Origin: Myxococcota bacterium
GTDB taxonomy: Bacteria > Myxococcota_A > UBA796 > JAJRTE01
Assembly: GCA_024278455.1 (NCBI GenBank)
Contig: JAJRTE010000298.1
Location: forward strand, 1 to 64,000
Reading direction: 5' to 3'
DNA: 64,000 nt
Below are positions 34,582 through 43,353 of the stretch, one piece after another. The notes below the pieces were generated by a model. That model made no database searches, had not been told where the DNA came from, and worked only from the letters and a program-made list of their open reading frames with translations. Every line of letters starts with the position of its first letter. The first letter of the stretch is position 1. Position numbers and translations under genes: made by a program.

Positions 34582-37248
34582 CTATCGGTCCGAGCGTCCG
34601 CCTCCAACCATGGCTCGAGCACGGAATGCTGCCATGGCGAGCCCGAGGCGGACGACCAAGCTGAGGCTGAAATGGTCTCGGAGGATGCCCCTGAATGACT
34701 TGAGGCCGGAGACCGAGTAGAACAGGGCGTCCCGCAGGGCCGGGTCGTTGCGGGCCGTTGCGAGCAAGGGGTCGATCAGGCCGAGCTTGGCTGTCGCGAG
34801 CGCGGTGAGGCGGACGAGCCTGCCATAGGGCAGATCCCGGGCGACCTCGCGCAGCCGGAGCACGAACTCGGCCAATGCATGCCTCGAGATCCCCCTGCGC
34901 ATGATGGTCTCCGCCGCCACGATCCCTTTCTGGACCGCGGCGGTCACGCCCTTTCCCTTGAACGGGCGTAGGAGCCCGGCGGCGTCGCCGATGACGAGGT
35001 AACGGTTGCCGTACAGATGGCGTGCGGGCCCGTTCGGGAACTTGCCTTTGAAATAGTGAAGCCCCTCCGGGGGACGCTTACCCGGGAACAGCACCCGGAC
35101 CTCCGGTAAGGCCAGGAACCTGTCCATGTCCGCGGCGTTGACCGCCTTGCCGGCGACATTGATGGTCAGGTGGTTTCCCTTGGGGGTGACGGCACCGAAA
35201 TCGACGCCGTCCAGGGCAGGCAGGAATGCATGAATCCACCGGCCGAATGCCTCCATGAATGCATCGCCTGGATGGAGCTTCGTCACGACGCTCTCCAGGC
35301 ACGGGGGCTGCCGGTAAGGGGTGGCGCGCTCGAACACCCGGCACATGCCGTCGTCGAGCCCGAAGGCGCCCACCACCACGTCGGCGGACCGGTTGTCGGA
35401 CTCACTGTAGACCAGGACCCTCCCGGGGTAGACCTCCACGCCGGTCACACGGCTCTTCACCACCGTGACGCCACGTTCGACGGCCTGGCGATACAGGAAG
35501 CTGTCGAAGCTTATGCGCCTCAGTGCCACGGTATCGTCGTCTCCGCCCTCGAGTTCCAGGGACTGGGCCCCCCCGTGGAGGACGTAGCCGGCGATACGTT
35601 TCTGCACCAGGTCTCGAGGGAACGGGACGCCGAGGTCATCCTCGAGAAGGGCCTGGATGGGGGGAGACAACACGCCTGCACACTGGTTGTAGTGCGTCTG
35701 AGTCTCGAAGTCCTTGGGCTCGTACATGACCACGTCGATGTCCCTGCCCATCTCCCCGGCCAACTTCTTCAAGGCAATGGCGCAGCTCGCTCCGGCCGGA
35801 CCCCCGCCGAGGACGATCACCCGCTGCCCGCTCCGAAGCGGTCCATAGGCGCCGGAAATACCCGGCCGGCGCCGGCGGGATACACGCGACCGGAACCGGT
35901 AGGCCGCCCGCTCCACCAGGACGCTCGTCGTGGTCATCAACAGGCGTACCTGCAACCCTGGTGAAAGGAGCCTCCGGAGCGTTCGCGTGTAGGGGTCGTT
36001 GCCGGTGAACAGGCTCCACAGGACCCGGTGCATACGCACGCGAACCCGGGCGTCGGGATGCTCGAGCACGACCCGCAACTGGGTCTCCGCCATGACCGGG
36101 GTGTCGATGACACGGTCGTTGAGCCAGTAGAAGAACCGCCCGGCCAGGTTGTCCCGGGCCACCGACGCCACGAACCGGCCATAGTGCCTTCTCAAGATCC
36201 TCCGCGAGAACCCGTGATGCAGGATGGTCTCCGCGGCAGAGCACGCGGTCAAGAACGCCGACTCGATCCCGTTCTTGTAGTGACGGCTCACCGCCGCATC
36301 CCCGATCACGACGAGTCGATCCGCGAACGGACGCTGCGACGCGGTGTGCGGGACCTTGGGAAAGCAGGTGCACACGTCCTCGAGATCGCCCACGTATCCC
36401 AGCACGCCACGGACCCTCGGGTGCTCCAGGAACACCTGCAAATCCTGCCGCGCCAGGTCACGGTCCCCCACCAGCGTCACGGTCACAAACGCCCCTTTCG
36501 GCGTCAGGGCGGCGAACCGGATGCCATCGATGTCCAGGAATAGGATGACAATCGTGCTTCCAAGCCGCGCCTTCACCTGGTCCGGTCCCAGGGGCATCTC
36601 CGCCTGGCACGTGCGGATCGTCCGGGGGGCTCGATAGCCGAATCCCGCAGCCTCGAGCGATCGGATCAACCGCGTGTTGACGCCCACGGCGACAGCCGCT
36701 ACATCGGCTTCGCAGTGCTGCTCACGCGACCCTCGCTGATAGTGGATCCGCACTGGACCGTCCGGAACCGCGGCGAGGTCCACGCCGGTCACCCGTCCTG
36801 GCACGAACCGGACCCCGGCCGCCATGGCCTGCTCGAGCAGTACTTCGTCGAAGCTCACGTTGCTCGTGAAATCGGAGAACTTGGGTCCATTGCCCCTGAA
36901 AACGGACAGGATCCGCCGGGCCGCGTCAGGCGGACCCAGCGTGTATTCCCGCTCCGGGAGCATGCACCGATAGCCTTCGATCTCCGCCTGGATCCTGCCG
37001 GCCGGTATGTCGATTCCCGATGTCTCGAGGTGGTCGAGCAGGGAGGAGGAGATGACTCCCGCGCACATGTTGCAGCCTCGAGGCCCTTTTTCTTCGAAAT
37101 CCTTGCCATCGAAAACGGTCACCTCGAGACGAAGGCCGGCGATGGTGGCGCCGCGGAGCAGGAAGTTGGCAAAAAAACTCCCTGCGGGACCTCCGCCGAT
37201 CACGGCGACACGGTCTCCGTCCTTCAACCGCAGCCGGTCGTTCGCCAT
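34582..37248 (-). CDS. Tandem geranylgeranyl-reductase-like FAD-dependent oxidoreductase (two modules fused)
   Basis: An 888-residue protein made of two homologous flavoprotein modules. Each starts with a Rossmann dinucleotide site: VAVIGGGPAGSFFA (about 14-27) and VIVLGGGPAGASCA (about 478-491). Each continues with EVTVFDGKDFEEKGPRGCNMCAGVIS or VVMYEPKDFETQTHYNQCAGVLS, where the Cys-Ala-Gly-Val signature is shared with archaeal-type geranylgeranyl reductases. Each has the second FAD motif (RLVVIGDAAVSRHYKNGI; RYLVIGDAAGLLRPFKGKG). The family reduces prenyl double bonds of lipids or quinones; single modules are about 400-450 residues. The start at 37248 follows GGGAGGAACTC. The duplication within one chain is unusual. 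Confidence 0.85.
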   Translation of the reverse strand: MANDRLRLKDGDRVAVIGGGPAGSFFANFLLRGATIAGLRLEVTVFDGKDFEEKGPRGCNMCAGVISSSLLDHLETSGIDIPAGRIQAEIEGYRCMLPEREYTLGPPDAARRILSVFRGNGPKFSDFTSNVSFDEVLLEQAMAAGVRFVPGRVTGVDLAAVPDGPVRIHYQRGSREQHCEADVAAVAVGVNTRLIRSLEAAGFGYRAPRTIRTCQAEMPLGPDQVKARLGSTIVILFLDIDGIRFAALTPKGAFVTVTLVGDRDLARQDLQVFLEHPRVRGVLGYVGDLEDVCTCFPKVPHTASQRPFADRLVVIGDAAVSRHYKNGIESAFLTACSAAETILHHGFSRRILRRHYGRFVASVARDNLAGRFFYWLNDRVIDTPVMAETQLRVVLEHPDARVRVRMHRVLWSLFTGNDPYTRTLRRLLSPGLQVRLLMTTTSVLVERAAYRFRSRVSRRRRPGISGAYGPLRSGQRVIVLGGGPAGASCAIALKKLAGEMGRDIDVVMYEPKDFETQTHYNQCAGVLSPPIQALLEDDLGVPFPRDLVQKRIAGYVLHGGAQSLELEGGDDDTVALRRISFDSFLYRQAVERGVTVVKSRVTGVEVYPGRVLVYSESDNRSADVVVGAFGLDDGMCRVFERATPYRQPPCLESVVTKLHPGDAFMEAFGRWIHAFLPALDGVDFGAVTPKGNHLTINVAGKAVNAADMDRFLALPEVRVLFPGKRPPEGLHYFKGKFPNGPARHLYGNRYLVIGDAAGLLRPFKGKGVTAAVQKGIVAAETIMRRGISRHALAEFVLRLREVARDLPYGRLVRLTALATAKLGLIDPLLATARNDPALRDALFYSVSGLKSFRGILRDHFSLSLVVRLGLAMAAFRARAMVGGGRSDR

Positions 37249-37394
37249 GAGTTCCTCCCACTCGCCCGCTTCGCTGCTGGATTCGAGATGAACGCCAGGA
37301 TACAATGAATATAGGACTCCAGGCGCGAATGTTCAGCCTGCTCCCGGCGATGTGCTCCTTTGACGGGATGTGGCGCCGCGACACCGTCTGCTCG

Positions 37395-38399
37395 CTACTG
37401 GTCGAATCGATACCGGAACGCGACGCCGACCATGCCGGCATACATCCGCTGGTAGCGGTACCAATCCGGTACCGAGAGCAGCAGGTCCAGGTCCATGCCG
37501 GGGGCGATCGTATGGCGCACGCCGGCGGTGACGGCGAAGTAGCTGACCAGGTAGGGCAGGGGTTCCGGGATGGCGAGGTCGGGCCGCTCCGCGGCGACGA
37601 GGTTGAGCCGGCCCGCCGTCTCGAGGCCTATCCACCAGTCGTCACGCAGGGCCACGCCTGCCGCGACGCCGGCCAGGAGCCTGGAGTGGAAGCCTCCGGT
37701 CAGGCGCATGCGCCATCCGAGGAACGTCTCGACCTGGACCGGTCCGAAGCGGCCGCCATACCCGGCCCGAGGCTCCAGTTGCAGATGGCTGTCGAGCCCG
37801 AGTGCGGCCCGGGTGGCGAGCGAGAACTCCAGGATACCGCCATTTCGAGGCGTTCTCAGCGCCAGGTAGCGGCCGGATGCCTCGAGGAGCTTCTGGCCTT
37901 CCGAGAACCCGGCCCGCCCCCCCACGCGCCAGTTCGCACCGAGCGGATGGTCGTAGCCCAACAGCAGCTCGGCCCACTGGGGTCCTCCCAGGCCCACGCG
38001 GCCCACAAACCGGTGCTCCGGGCCGACCGGTTCGAAGGAAAAGGGCTCGCGAAGCCCGGCGGAAGGCGGCGACTCTCGGCTCCCGCGGCGGTCCCCCGCG
38101 CCCGCCAGGATGTCGAGTCGCTGTTCGATTTCGCGCCGGTGCGGGGAATCGGGGTGCCGCTCCAGGTAGTCCTTCAGGGCGTCGATCTCTTCGTCGCGGG
38201 GCAAGTCTTCCAGGAGTTCCAACAGGGCGTCGTACTCGCTGGAATCCCCCGCGGGCGGGCCATCATCCGGGGTCACCTGGCTCGAGGCCACCCAGGGCTG
38301 CCCGGCGAGACACAGCAAGATGGCGACCCACCCCCATCGGGCCGGCCTGTCCCCCTGCCTTGCCACACCGTTTGCGCGGTCTCGAGTCGCTTCGATCAC
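37395..38399 (-). CDS. Predicted outer membrane beta-barrel protein, unknown
   Basis: A 334-residue protein with a signal peptide (about 20-41, ending VASSQ). A short helical, tetratricopeptide-like segment follows (about 55-95, YDALLELLEDLPRDEEIDALKDYLERHPDSP). About 220 residues of alternating hydrophobic/aromatic strands with Gly turns come next (RFVGRVGLGGPQWAELLLGYDHPLG...), ending with an aromatic strand GMVGVAFRYRF. The pattern fits a 10-12-stranded outer-membrane barrel. It is on the same strand as the lipoprotein upstream. No family recognised. Confidence 0.65.
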   Translation of the reverse strand: MIEATRDRANGVARQGDRPARWGWVAILLCLAGQPWVASSQVTPDDGPPAGDSSEYDALLELLEDLPRDEEIDALKDYLERHPDSPHRREIEQRLDILAGAGDRRGSRESPPSAGLREPFSFEPVGPEHRFVGRVGLGGPQWAELLLGYDHPLGANWRVGGRAGFSEGQKLLEASGRYLALRTPRNGGILEFSLATRAALGLDSHLQLEPRAGYGGRFGPVQVETFLGWRMRLTGGFHSRLLAGVAAGVALRDDWWIGLETAGRLNLVAAERPDLAIPEPLPYLVSYFAVTAGVRHTIAPGMDLDLLLSVPDWYRYQRMYAGMVGVAFRYRFDQ

Positions 38400-38508
38400 G
38401 GCCTGCCTGCTCTCCTTCCTGGCGGCCGGCCGGCTCGCCGGTCACGCCCTCCCCGCACACGCCTTCTCACGCCGCATGCGCCCTTCCCGCAACGGGGCCA
38501 GGACGACG

Positions 38509-39054
38509 TCATTTCTCGAGGTCGAGCAGGAGATCGTAGGGGACACCGTCTCCCACGTGCCCCGCCACGGCGAGCACGTACACGACACCAGGAGAAAGGG
38601 CCGTTCCAAGAATCTCCCTCGAGACGGCTCCCTCGCTCGCATCATAGGTGATCAAGAAGAGCTGCCCGGTGTCCGATTCCGCCTCGAAGAAGTAGAGGTC
38701 GAGCACGTTCGGCCCCTCGGCCCAGCCCAGCTCGAGGCGAACATCGGCCGGATCTCTCACGTTGAACTGGAACCAGTCCATGTCGCCCGCGTACCATCCC
38801 GGCAGGTCGAACGGGGCATCGCGCTCAGTGGCCGGCACGTAGACGCCGCTGTCGATCACGCCTTCGACCAGCACGTCGCCATGGAGCTGCTGGAGGTTCT
38901 GCACGCCCTCGGCGTCCTCCGCCTCCACCTCCACGACCATCCTCAGTGGACTCTCCGCATAGTCCAGGTGCGGCCAGTCGCGGCACGCGCTGCACGCCAC
39001 CGAGAAGCCGGCCGAGGCAACCATCCACCCGACGTTTCGCAAGAAGTTCTTCAC
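38509..39054 (-). CDS. Lipoprotein with a pre-peptidase C-terminal-like beta domain
   Basis: About 181 residues from a GTG start at 39054 (GGAGAG ahead). The signal peptide ends in SVACSAC, with the lipidated Cys near residue 21. The mature part is beta-rich (DMDWFQFNVRDPADVRLELGWAEGPNVLDLYFFEAESDTG...LSPGVVYVLAVAGHVGDGVPYDLLLD). This is the pattern of bacterial pre-peptidase C-terminal (PPC) domains, which bind surfaces or polysaccharide. A longer frame from 39084 is possible. The function is unknown. Confidence 0.7.
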   Translation of the reverse strand: MKNFLRNVGWMVASAGFSVACSACRDWPHLDYAESPLRMVVEVEAEDAEGVQNLQQLHGDVLVEGVIDSGVYVPATERDAPFDLPGWYAGDMDWFQFNVRDPADVRLELGWAEGPNVLDLYFFEAESDTGQLFLITYDASEGAVSREILGTALSPGVVYVLAVAGHVGDGVPYDLLLDLEK

Positions 39055-39156
39055 AACGCTCTCCAGGCACGTTCTCGAGGACATGCGACCGGTTGGGACA
39101 TCGACGATACCCCTTCCAGCGTCCCGCTGTCAAATGGTAGCACAGCGCCGAGCCGA

Positions 39157-40545
39157 TCAGTGCATCCAGCGCCGGGAACCCATCGAACCGCCCTTCGCCC
39201 CCTCATCGCCCTTCGTCCCCTCATCGCCAGCCTCACCGGCACCGTTGCTCCGATTCGACACCGGTTCCTCGAGGCCACCCGAGGGGTGCGTCCGGTCCGG
39301 CGTCCCGCCCTCCGTCCCGGCGTCCCGCCCTCTGGGGCCACCAGCCTCGTCCCGCTGTCCAGGCTGAACGCTGCCAGCACGCCCTCGGGCGCCCGGGTCC
39401 GCATCGCCGGCGTCCGGCTCCACACGCCGCGCGGCCGTCCCGGCGCCTCGAGCGTCGCGGTCGAGCCGCCTCGAGGGGGCGGGGGTCCGCTCGCGCCGCG
39501 CCGGCCAGGGAAACATCCGTACACTGTCGTCGTACCAGGCGAACTCCTCGTCGGCCCACAAGGCTCGCCGGCGCCTGCTCTGGGCCTTGCGCTTCAGGTA
39601 GGCGATGACCACCAGGAGGCCTATCAGGCCCCACAAGGTCGCGCCACCGAACAAGGCAGACAGCCACTTCATGTCCCGGCCCAGGTCCGTTCGCCAGTCC
39701 TCCTCCAGCCCGGTCAACCCATGGTGGAGGACCTTCCACAATGCCTCGTTCAGCGTCCCTCCGGCGGCGACTTCTCGCACGATGGCCGGCAAGACGTCTG
39801 CGCCGAATCGATTCGTCAAGTAGCTCAGGAAGGAGCGACTCTGGGCATAGGCCAGGTTGGCCCGGCCCTCCCCGATGGGAAACCCGCGGTCCAACTCCGA
39901 AAACCAGATGAGCTTGCCCAGGAGGACACCCCGGCTCAACTGGGTCCACTCCTCCATGGAGAACTCGCCGGCCACCAGGCGCGAAACACCTTCGTCGAAC
40001 CAGCGGGGAAGCGGTTGCTTCTTCGCGATCTCCCCCAGCAGCAGGTGGGCCGTCTCATGCACGAACACCTTCTCCAATCCGTTGGGCAGCCTCCATAACG
40101 CTCCTTCACCTGTCAACAGGACCATCAGCCCGTATTTCGGATAGGCCGTCCCCGCGGCCCACGGTGGCGGACGCCCGGGCTGAACGGCCTCGAACGTGTC
40201 CCTGTCTCGAGCCAGGCGCACCACGTATCGGCGCGATGGCTGGATACCAAGCTGATCCGAAGCGGATTCCAGGAGATCGTCTGCCTGCTCGAGAAGCCGG
40301 GACACACCGCCGGCGTGGTCCGGGTGGTACTGGATCTCCAGGTGGCGAGTGGGCGCGGATATCCATCCTGCTGGGAGCGCCCTCGCCGCCTCGGTCGCCC
40401 CGGCACGCGCGGCCACCTCCGGCAGGTCATCGAGCCGCTCCCCGGGCGACGACGCACCCAGGAAGACCAGGGACGACAGCACGATCACGACCGTGTAGAC
40501 GAACCTTCGCAAAGGCGACTGCGCCACGGAGAATGTCTCGGGCAC
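39157..40545 (-). CDS. Membrane-anchored peptidase MA-like metalloprotease
   Basis: A 462-residue protein with an N-terminal signal/anchor helix (about 12-32). The domain at about 60-280 has the gluzincin zinc motif HETAH (about residues 163-167) in VFVHETAHLLLGEIAKKQPLPRWFDEGVS, where the downstream Glu (FDEG) is the third ligand. This is the Peptidase_MA pattern. A transmembrane helix (about 290-312) and a basic segment follow. The last about 120 residues are Arg/Gly/Asp/Ala-rich and low in complexity. The GTG at 40545 follows GAGGAG. The catalytic domain should face the periplasm; the tail would be cytoplasmic. The substrate is unknown. Confidence 0.8.
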   Translation of the reverse strand: MPETFSVAQSPLRRFVYTVVIVLSSLVFLGASSPGERLDDLPEVAARAGATEAARALPAGWISAPTRHLEIQYHPDHAGGVSRLLEQADDLLESASDQLGIQPSRRYVVRLARDRDTFEAVQPGRPPPWAAGTAYPKYGLMVLLTGEGALWRLPNGLEKVFVHETAHLLLGEIAKKQPLPRWFDEGVSRLVAGEFSMEEWTQLSRGVLLGKLIWFSELDRGFPIGEGRANLAYAQSRSFLSYLTNRFGADVLPAIVREVAAGGTLNEALWKVLHHGLTGLEEDWRTDLGRDMKWLSALFGGATLWGLIGLLVVIAYLKRKAQSRRRRALWADEEFAWYDDSVRMFPWPARRERTPAPSRRLDRDARGAGTAARRVEPDAGDADPGARGRAGSVQPGQRDEAGGPRGRDAGTEGGTPDRTHPSGGLEEPVSNRSNGAGEAGDEGTKGDEGAKGGSMGSRRWMH

Positions 40546-40921
40546 GCGCGCTCTCCTCACGCCCCCCGCGCGACAGGCCATCCCGTGGTCCCTGGTACCG
40601 TCCATGGTCGCTCCCCGGCGCCGCCGTCGACCCGCCGGTGACGGGCCGGCCGCTCCTTGCTTTTCTCCACCTGGTATTCTATAACCATCGCGGTACGTCG
40701 GGCGACCACCAACCCCGCAGACCGCGCGGGGCCGGCAAAAGTCGCACGGGCTCCTCCACGCGACGGGCGCGCCTCTCCCCGGCAAGGGTGGCGGCCCGTG
40801 CCCGACAAGTGTAAACACCAAACACTCGGCGGGCCAGCCTGCTCGAGCCACCGTCCACGCCATCCGCTCGAGCAGGCCGGGCACGACATGACATCGAGGG
40901 ACGGAACCTGGAGAACGAGGC
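40546..40921. other. Divergent intergenic region, no gene seen
   Basis: About 375 bp between the metallopeptidase and the deoxynucleoside kinase. It must carry both promoters, but no confident -35/-10 pair was recognised. Confidence 0.35.
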
Positions 40922-41533
40922 TTGGCAAAGAAGTTCATCGCCGTGGCAGGCAACATGGGCGTCGGCAAGACGTCTCTCGTCGAGTTCTTGTGCAGCCAGT
41001 ATGGATTCGCCCCGGTGGCGGAACCCAACGTGGCCAATCCCTACCTGGATGACTTCTACGAGGATTTCTCGAGATACGCTTTCCACTCCCAGATCTACTT
41101 CCTGGCGCACAAATTCCGGCTCCACAAGGAACTGGAACGCAGCGAGGTGACCGTGGTCCAGGATCGAACCATCTACGAGGACGCGGAGATCTTCGCGCGA
41201 AACCTCTACGCCTCCAAGCATATCTCGAAAAGGGATTTCGCGACCTACATGGACCTGTACGAGGCCATGAGGATGGACCTCTCCCCCCCGGACGTCATGA
41301 TCTACTTGAAATGCCCGGTCTCCACCATCCGCAAGCGCATCAAGGCTCGCGGCAGACCGAACGAGCAGGCGGTTCCGCCGGCCTATATCCGGCGACTCAA
41401 CCGGTTGTACGAAAAGTGGATAGCCGGGTATTCCCTGTCACCTCTCCTGATCTGGGAAACGCACAAGATGGACTATCTCACCGACCTCGTGGCGCATATC
41501 CGGTTCCGCAAGGCGATCGAGGCATTCCTGTGA
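40922..41533 (+). CDS. Deoxynucleoside kinase family protein
   Basis: A 203-residue enzyme with P-loop GNMGVGKT (residues 10-17), the substrate segment EPNVANPYLDDFYEDFSRYAFHSQIYFLAHKF and the family signature DRTIYEDAEIF. A lid region follows (KCPVSTIRKRIKARGRPNEQ). The family phosphorylates deoxyadenosine, deoxyguanosine or deoxycytidine in salvage; the motifs resemble bacterial dGK/dAK types. The start is a TTG with GGAG nearby. The length is normal. It is isolated from other nucleotide genes and ends convergently with the radical SAM gene, across a strong hairpin. Confidence 0.9.
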   Translation: MAKKFIAVAGNMGVGKTSLVEFLCSQYGFAPVAEPNVANPYLDDFYEDFSRYAFHSQIYFLAHKFRLHKELERSEVTVVQDRTIYEDAEIFARNLYASKHISKRDFATYMDLYEAMRMDLSPPDVMIYLKCPVSTIRKRIKARGRPNEQAVPPAYIRRLNRLYEKWIAGYSLSPLLIWETHKMDYLTDLVAHIRFRKAIEAFL

Positions 41534-41536
41534 GGA

Positions 41537-41557
41537 GGGGCGACCGGCGGTCGCCCC
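41537..41557. terminator. Perfect 9-bp GC hairpin between convergent genes; REP-like
   Basis: GGGGCGACC-ggc-GGTCGCCCC has nine perfect pairs and a 3-nt loop, beginning 4 bp after the deoxynucleoside kinase stop. No T-run follows on either strand, so it may act as a Rho-dependent or bidirectional barrier. The sequence also resembles short palindromic elements dispersed in many high-GC genomes. A genome-wide copy count would decide. Confidence 0.55.
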
Positions 41558-41627
41558 TACCGGGCGCAGGCGTGCACGGTGGGATCCAGGTCGTCGCAGT
41601 CTCCGTGCCCACGGCACGCGCTCCGTG

Positions 41628-43286
41628 CTACGCGGTGATCACCGAATCCAGGTGCAGCCAGCGGTGGATGAGGGTGGGCGTCATCTCGCCCTCGAGCACC
41701 AACTTCCCGGCCAGCATGCCCATCTTCACGAAATTGGCCGCCTGCGCGAGCTTGACGAGCGGCTCCGGGTTCTTCCTCAGCCGCTCGCTCCTGGAAAGGG
41801 CCTTGACGAGCGGAAGCGGCACGAACGACTTGCTGAGCAGCACCATGAGCGCTATCCAGAACCGATCCTCGGCGGGACGAGGGAAGCTCAGATCGACCCG
41901 GTGCTGGTAGAACGTGCGGGTGTTCGCCCCCTCCACATCCCTCGGCGTGATGTAGCCCAGCTTCATCAGGCGCCGGGCCAACGCGCTCTCGGGAAAGACG
42001 GTGAGCGAAAACAGGTAGAGGTCGTAGGGCCGCGGAAAACTGGACACGAGTTCGAACAGCGCCTTCTTGTCCTCGCTCGTGGCAACCGGGTCGTCAAAAA
42101 TCAACTGGTAGTGGATATCGATGCCGACCCGATGAAACATCCAGGCCAGGGAACGGATGTGGTCGTCCGAAGACTTGCGATCATACAGTTCGCTGTTCAC
42201 TGTCTCGGCGTTCTGCACACCCATGAACACGTTCTGGAGCCCGGCACGCTTGAGCGCGCGAAGCTTCGGTTCGGTCACCAACTGCGGCTCGAGGAAGCAA
42301 TCGAAAGGCAGTCCCACCTCCTTCGGGAACCGCTCGAGGAACTCCTCGAGCCACCTGGGGTCGAAATTGAAGACCTCGTCATCGAACCGCACGCGCTTCA
42401 TCCGCCTGAACGCGGAGCGGCTTTTCTGGATCTCCTCGATCAGGCTCCCGACGGACCGGGTTCTGTAGTAGCGCTGCCCCGGGTAGATCTCGGTCTGGTA
42501 GGTCGAGTTGTAGCAGTAGGCGCAACGGAAGATGCACCCTCTCGAGGCCATGATCTGGTAGAGGGTTTCGCCTCGAGCCACCATCGGGTCTCCGGGCCTG
42601 GCGCGCCGGCCCATGACGAGCACCTTGTGGGGCGAGGTGTAGTCGCGAAACGGCAGGGCGTCCAGGTCGCCGATCAGGGGGCGCAACGGGTTGCGATGAA
42701 CGGCATGGCCGGCATCCTTGATCCACCAGTTGCCCACCCCGGCCAAGTCCTTTCCCCCGGCCATGCGGTCGGCCATTTCGACAAGGGCGAGGTCGCCCTC
42801 CCCGCGGCACAAGGCGTCCGCGTGAGGAATGCACTGCTCCGGGACCAGGGTGGGGTGGAGGCCGCCCCAGAAGACCGGGAGGTTCAACCGTTCGTGAACG
42901 ACTCGAGTCAACTGCCGCGCGACGCCGTAGTAGGCGCTCGCCCGGATGCTGAGCCCCACGATGTCGATGTCATCGGCAGCGAGACAGGAACAGAAGCTAT
43001 CCAACTCCTGGGGGGTGGGGGGGTCGAAGTGGTTGTTCCGCCAGTCCTTGAAGTAGATTTCGGTGCAGTGGTGTCCTGCCTGCCGCAGTTCCGCGGCGAG
43101 GAGCCGGACCGCGTTGTTTTCGATGTCGTAGAGGGACACGAGCGCCACGCGAGCGCGTCCTCGGACCGCGCTCCGCCTCCCGGCCCATTCCAGTCTTGGT
43201 TGCACGTTCGTCCGGTCAGCCACACCGCCTCCTCTGCCACGCGGCCGGTCTCGCCCGGCATGCCGCGTTTCCTCTCGATCCATCAC
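41628..43286 (-). CDS. B12-binding domain radical SAM protein
   Basis: Up to 552 residues. An N-terminal cobalamin-binding Rossmann domain (about 45-190; VALVSLYDIENNAVRLLAAELRQ, DIDIVGLSIRASAYYGVARQL) precedes a radical SAM barrel with the Fe-S motif CIFRCAYC (C251, C255, C258 counted from 43286). FDDEVFNFDPRWLEEFLERF and GVQNAETVNSELYDRK follow. A helical C-terminus (about 440-552) is typical of the class with lipid- or hopanoid-modifying members. The start could instead be a GTG at 43223 (GGAGG just ahead). Upstream on the same strand are PAP2 and EF-G2 genes. The reaction is unknown. Confidence 0.85.
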   Translation of the reverse strand: MMDREETRHAGRDRPRGRGGGVADRTNVQPRLEWAGRRSAVRGRARVALVSLYDIENNAVRLLAAELRQAGHHCTEIYFKDWRNNHFDPPTPQELDSFCSCLAADDIDIVGLSIRASAYYGVARQLTRVVHERLNLPVFWGGLHPTLVPEQCIPHADALCRGEGDLALVEMADRMAGGKDLAGVGNWWIKDAGHAVHRNPLRPLIGDLDALPFRDYTSPHKVLVMGRRARPGDPMVARGETLYQIMASRGCIFRCAYCYNSTYQTEIYPGQRYYRTRSVGSLIEEIQKSRSAFRRMKRVRFDDEVFNFDPRWLEEFLERFPKEVGLPFDCFLEPQLVTEPKLRALKRAGLQNVFMGVQNAETVNSELYDRKSSDDHIRSLAWMFHRVGIDIHYQLIFDDPVATSEDKKALFELVSSFPRPYDLYLFSLTVFPESALARRLMKLGYITPRDVEGANTRTFYQHRVDLSFPRPAEDRFWIALMVLLSKSFVPLPLVKALSRSERLRKNPEPLVKLAQAANFVKMGMLAGKLVLEGEMTPTLIHRWLHLDSVITA

Positions 43287-43353
43287 GCTGCTACGGCGTC
43301 TTCTGTAATGTAACGCATCTTGGAAAAGTGTGCAGCAACCTTGCCCTCAGCGT

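Noticed and set aside
39157-39510. Low-complexity Arg/Gly-rich end of the metallopeptidase considered a frameshift artefact
   Set aside because: The frame stays open and ends cleanly, and similar low-complexity tails occur in GspN and other genes here. A frameshift cannot be excluded but there is no positive sign.
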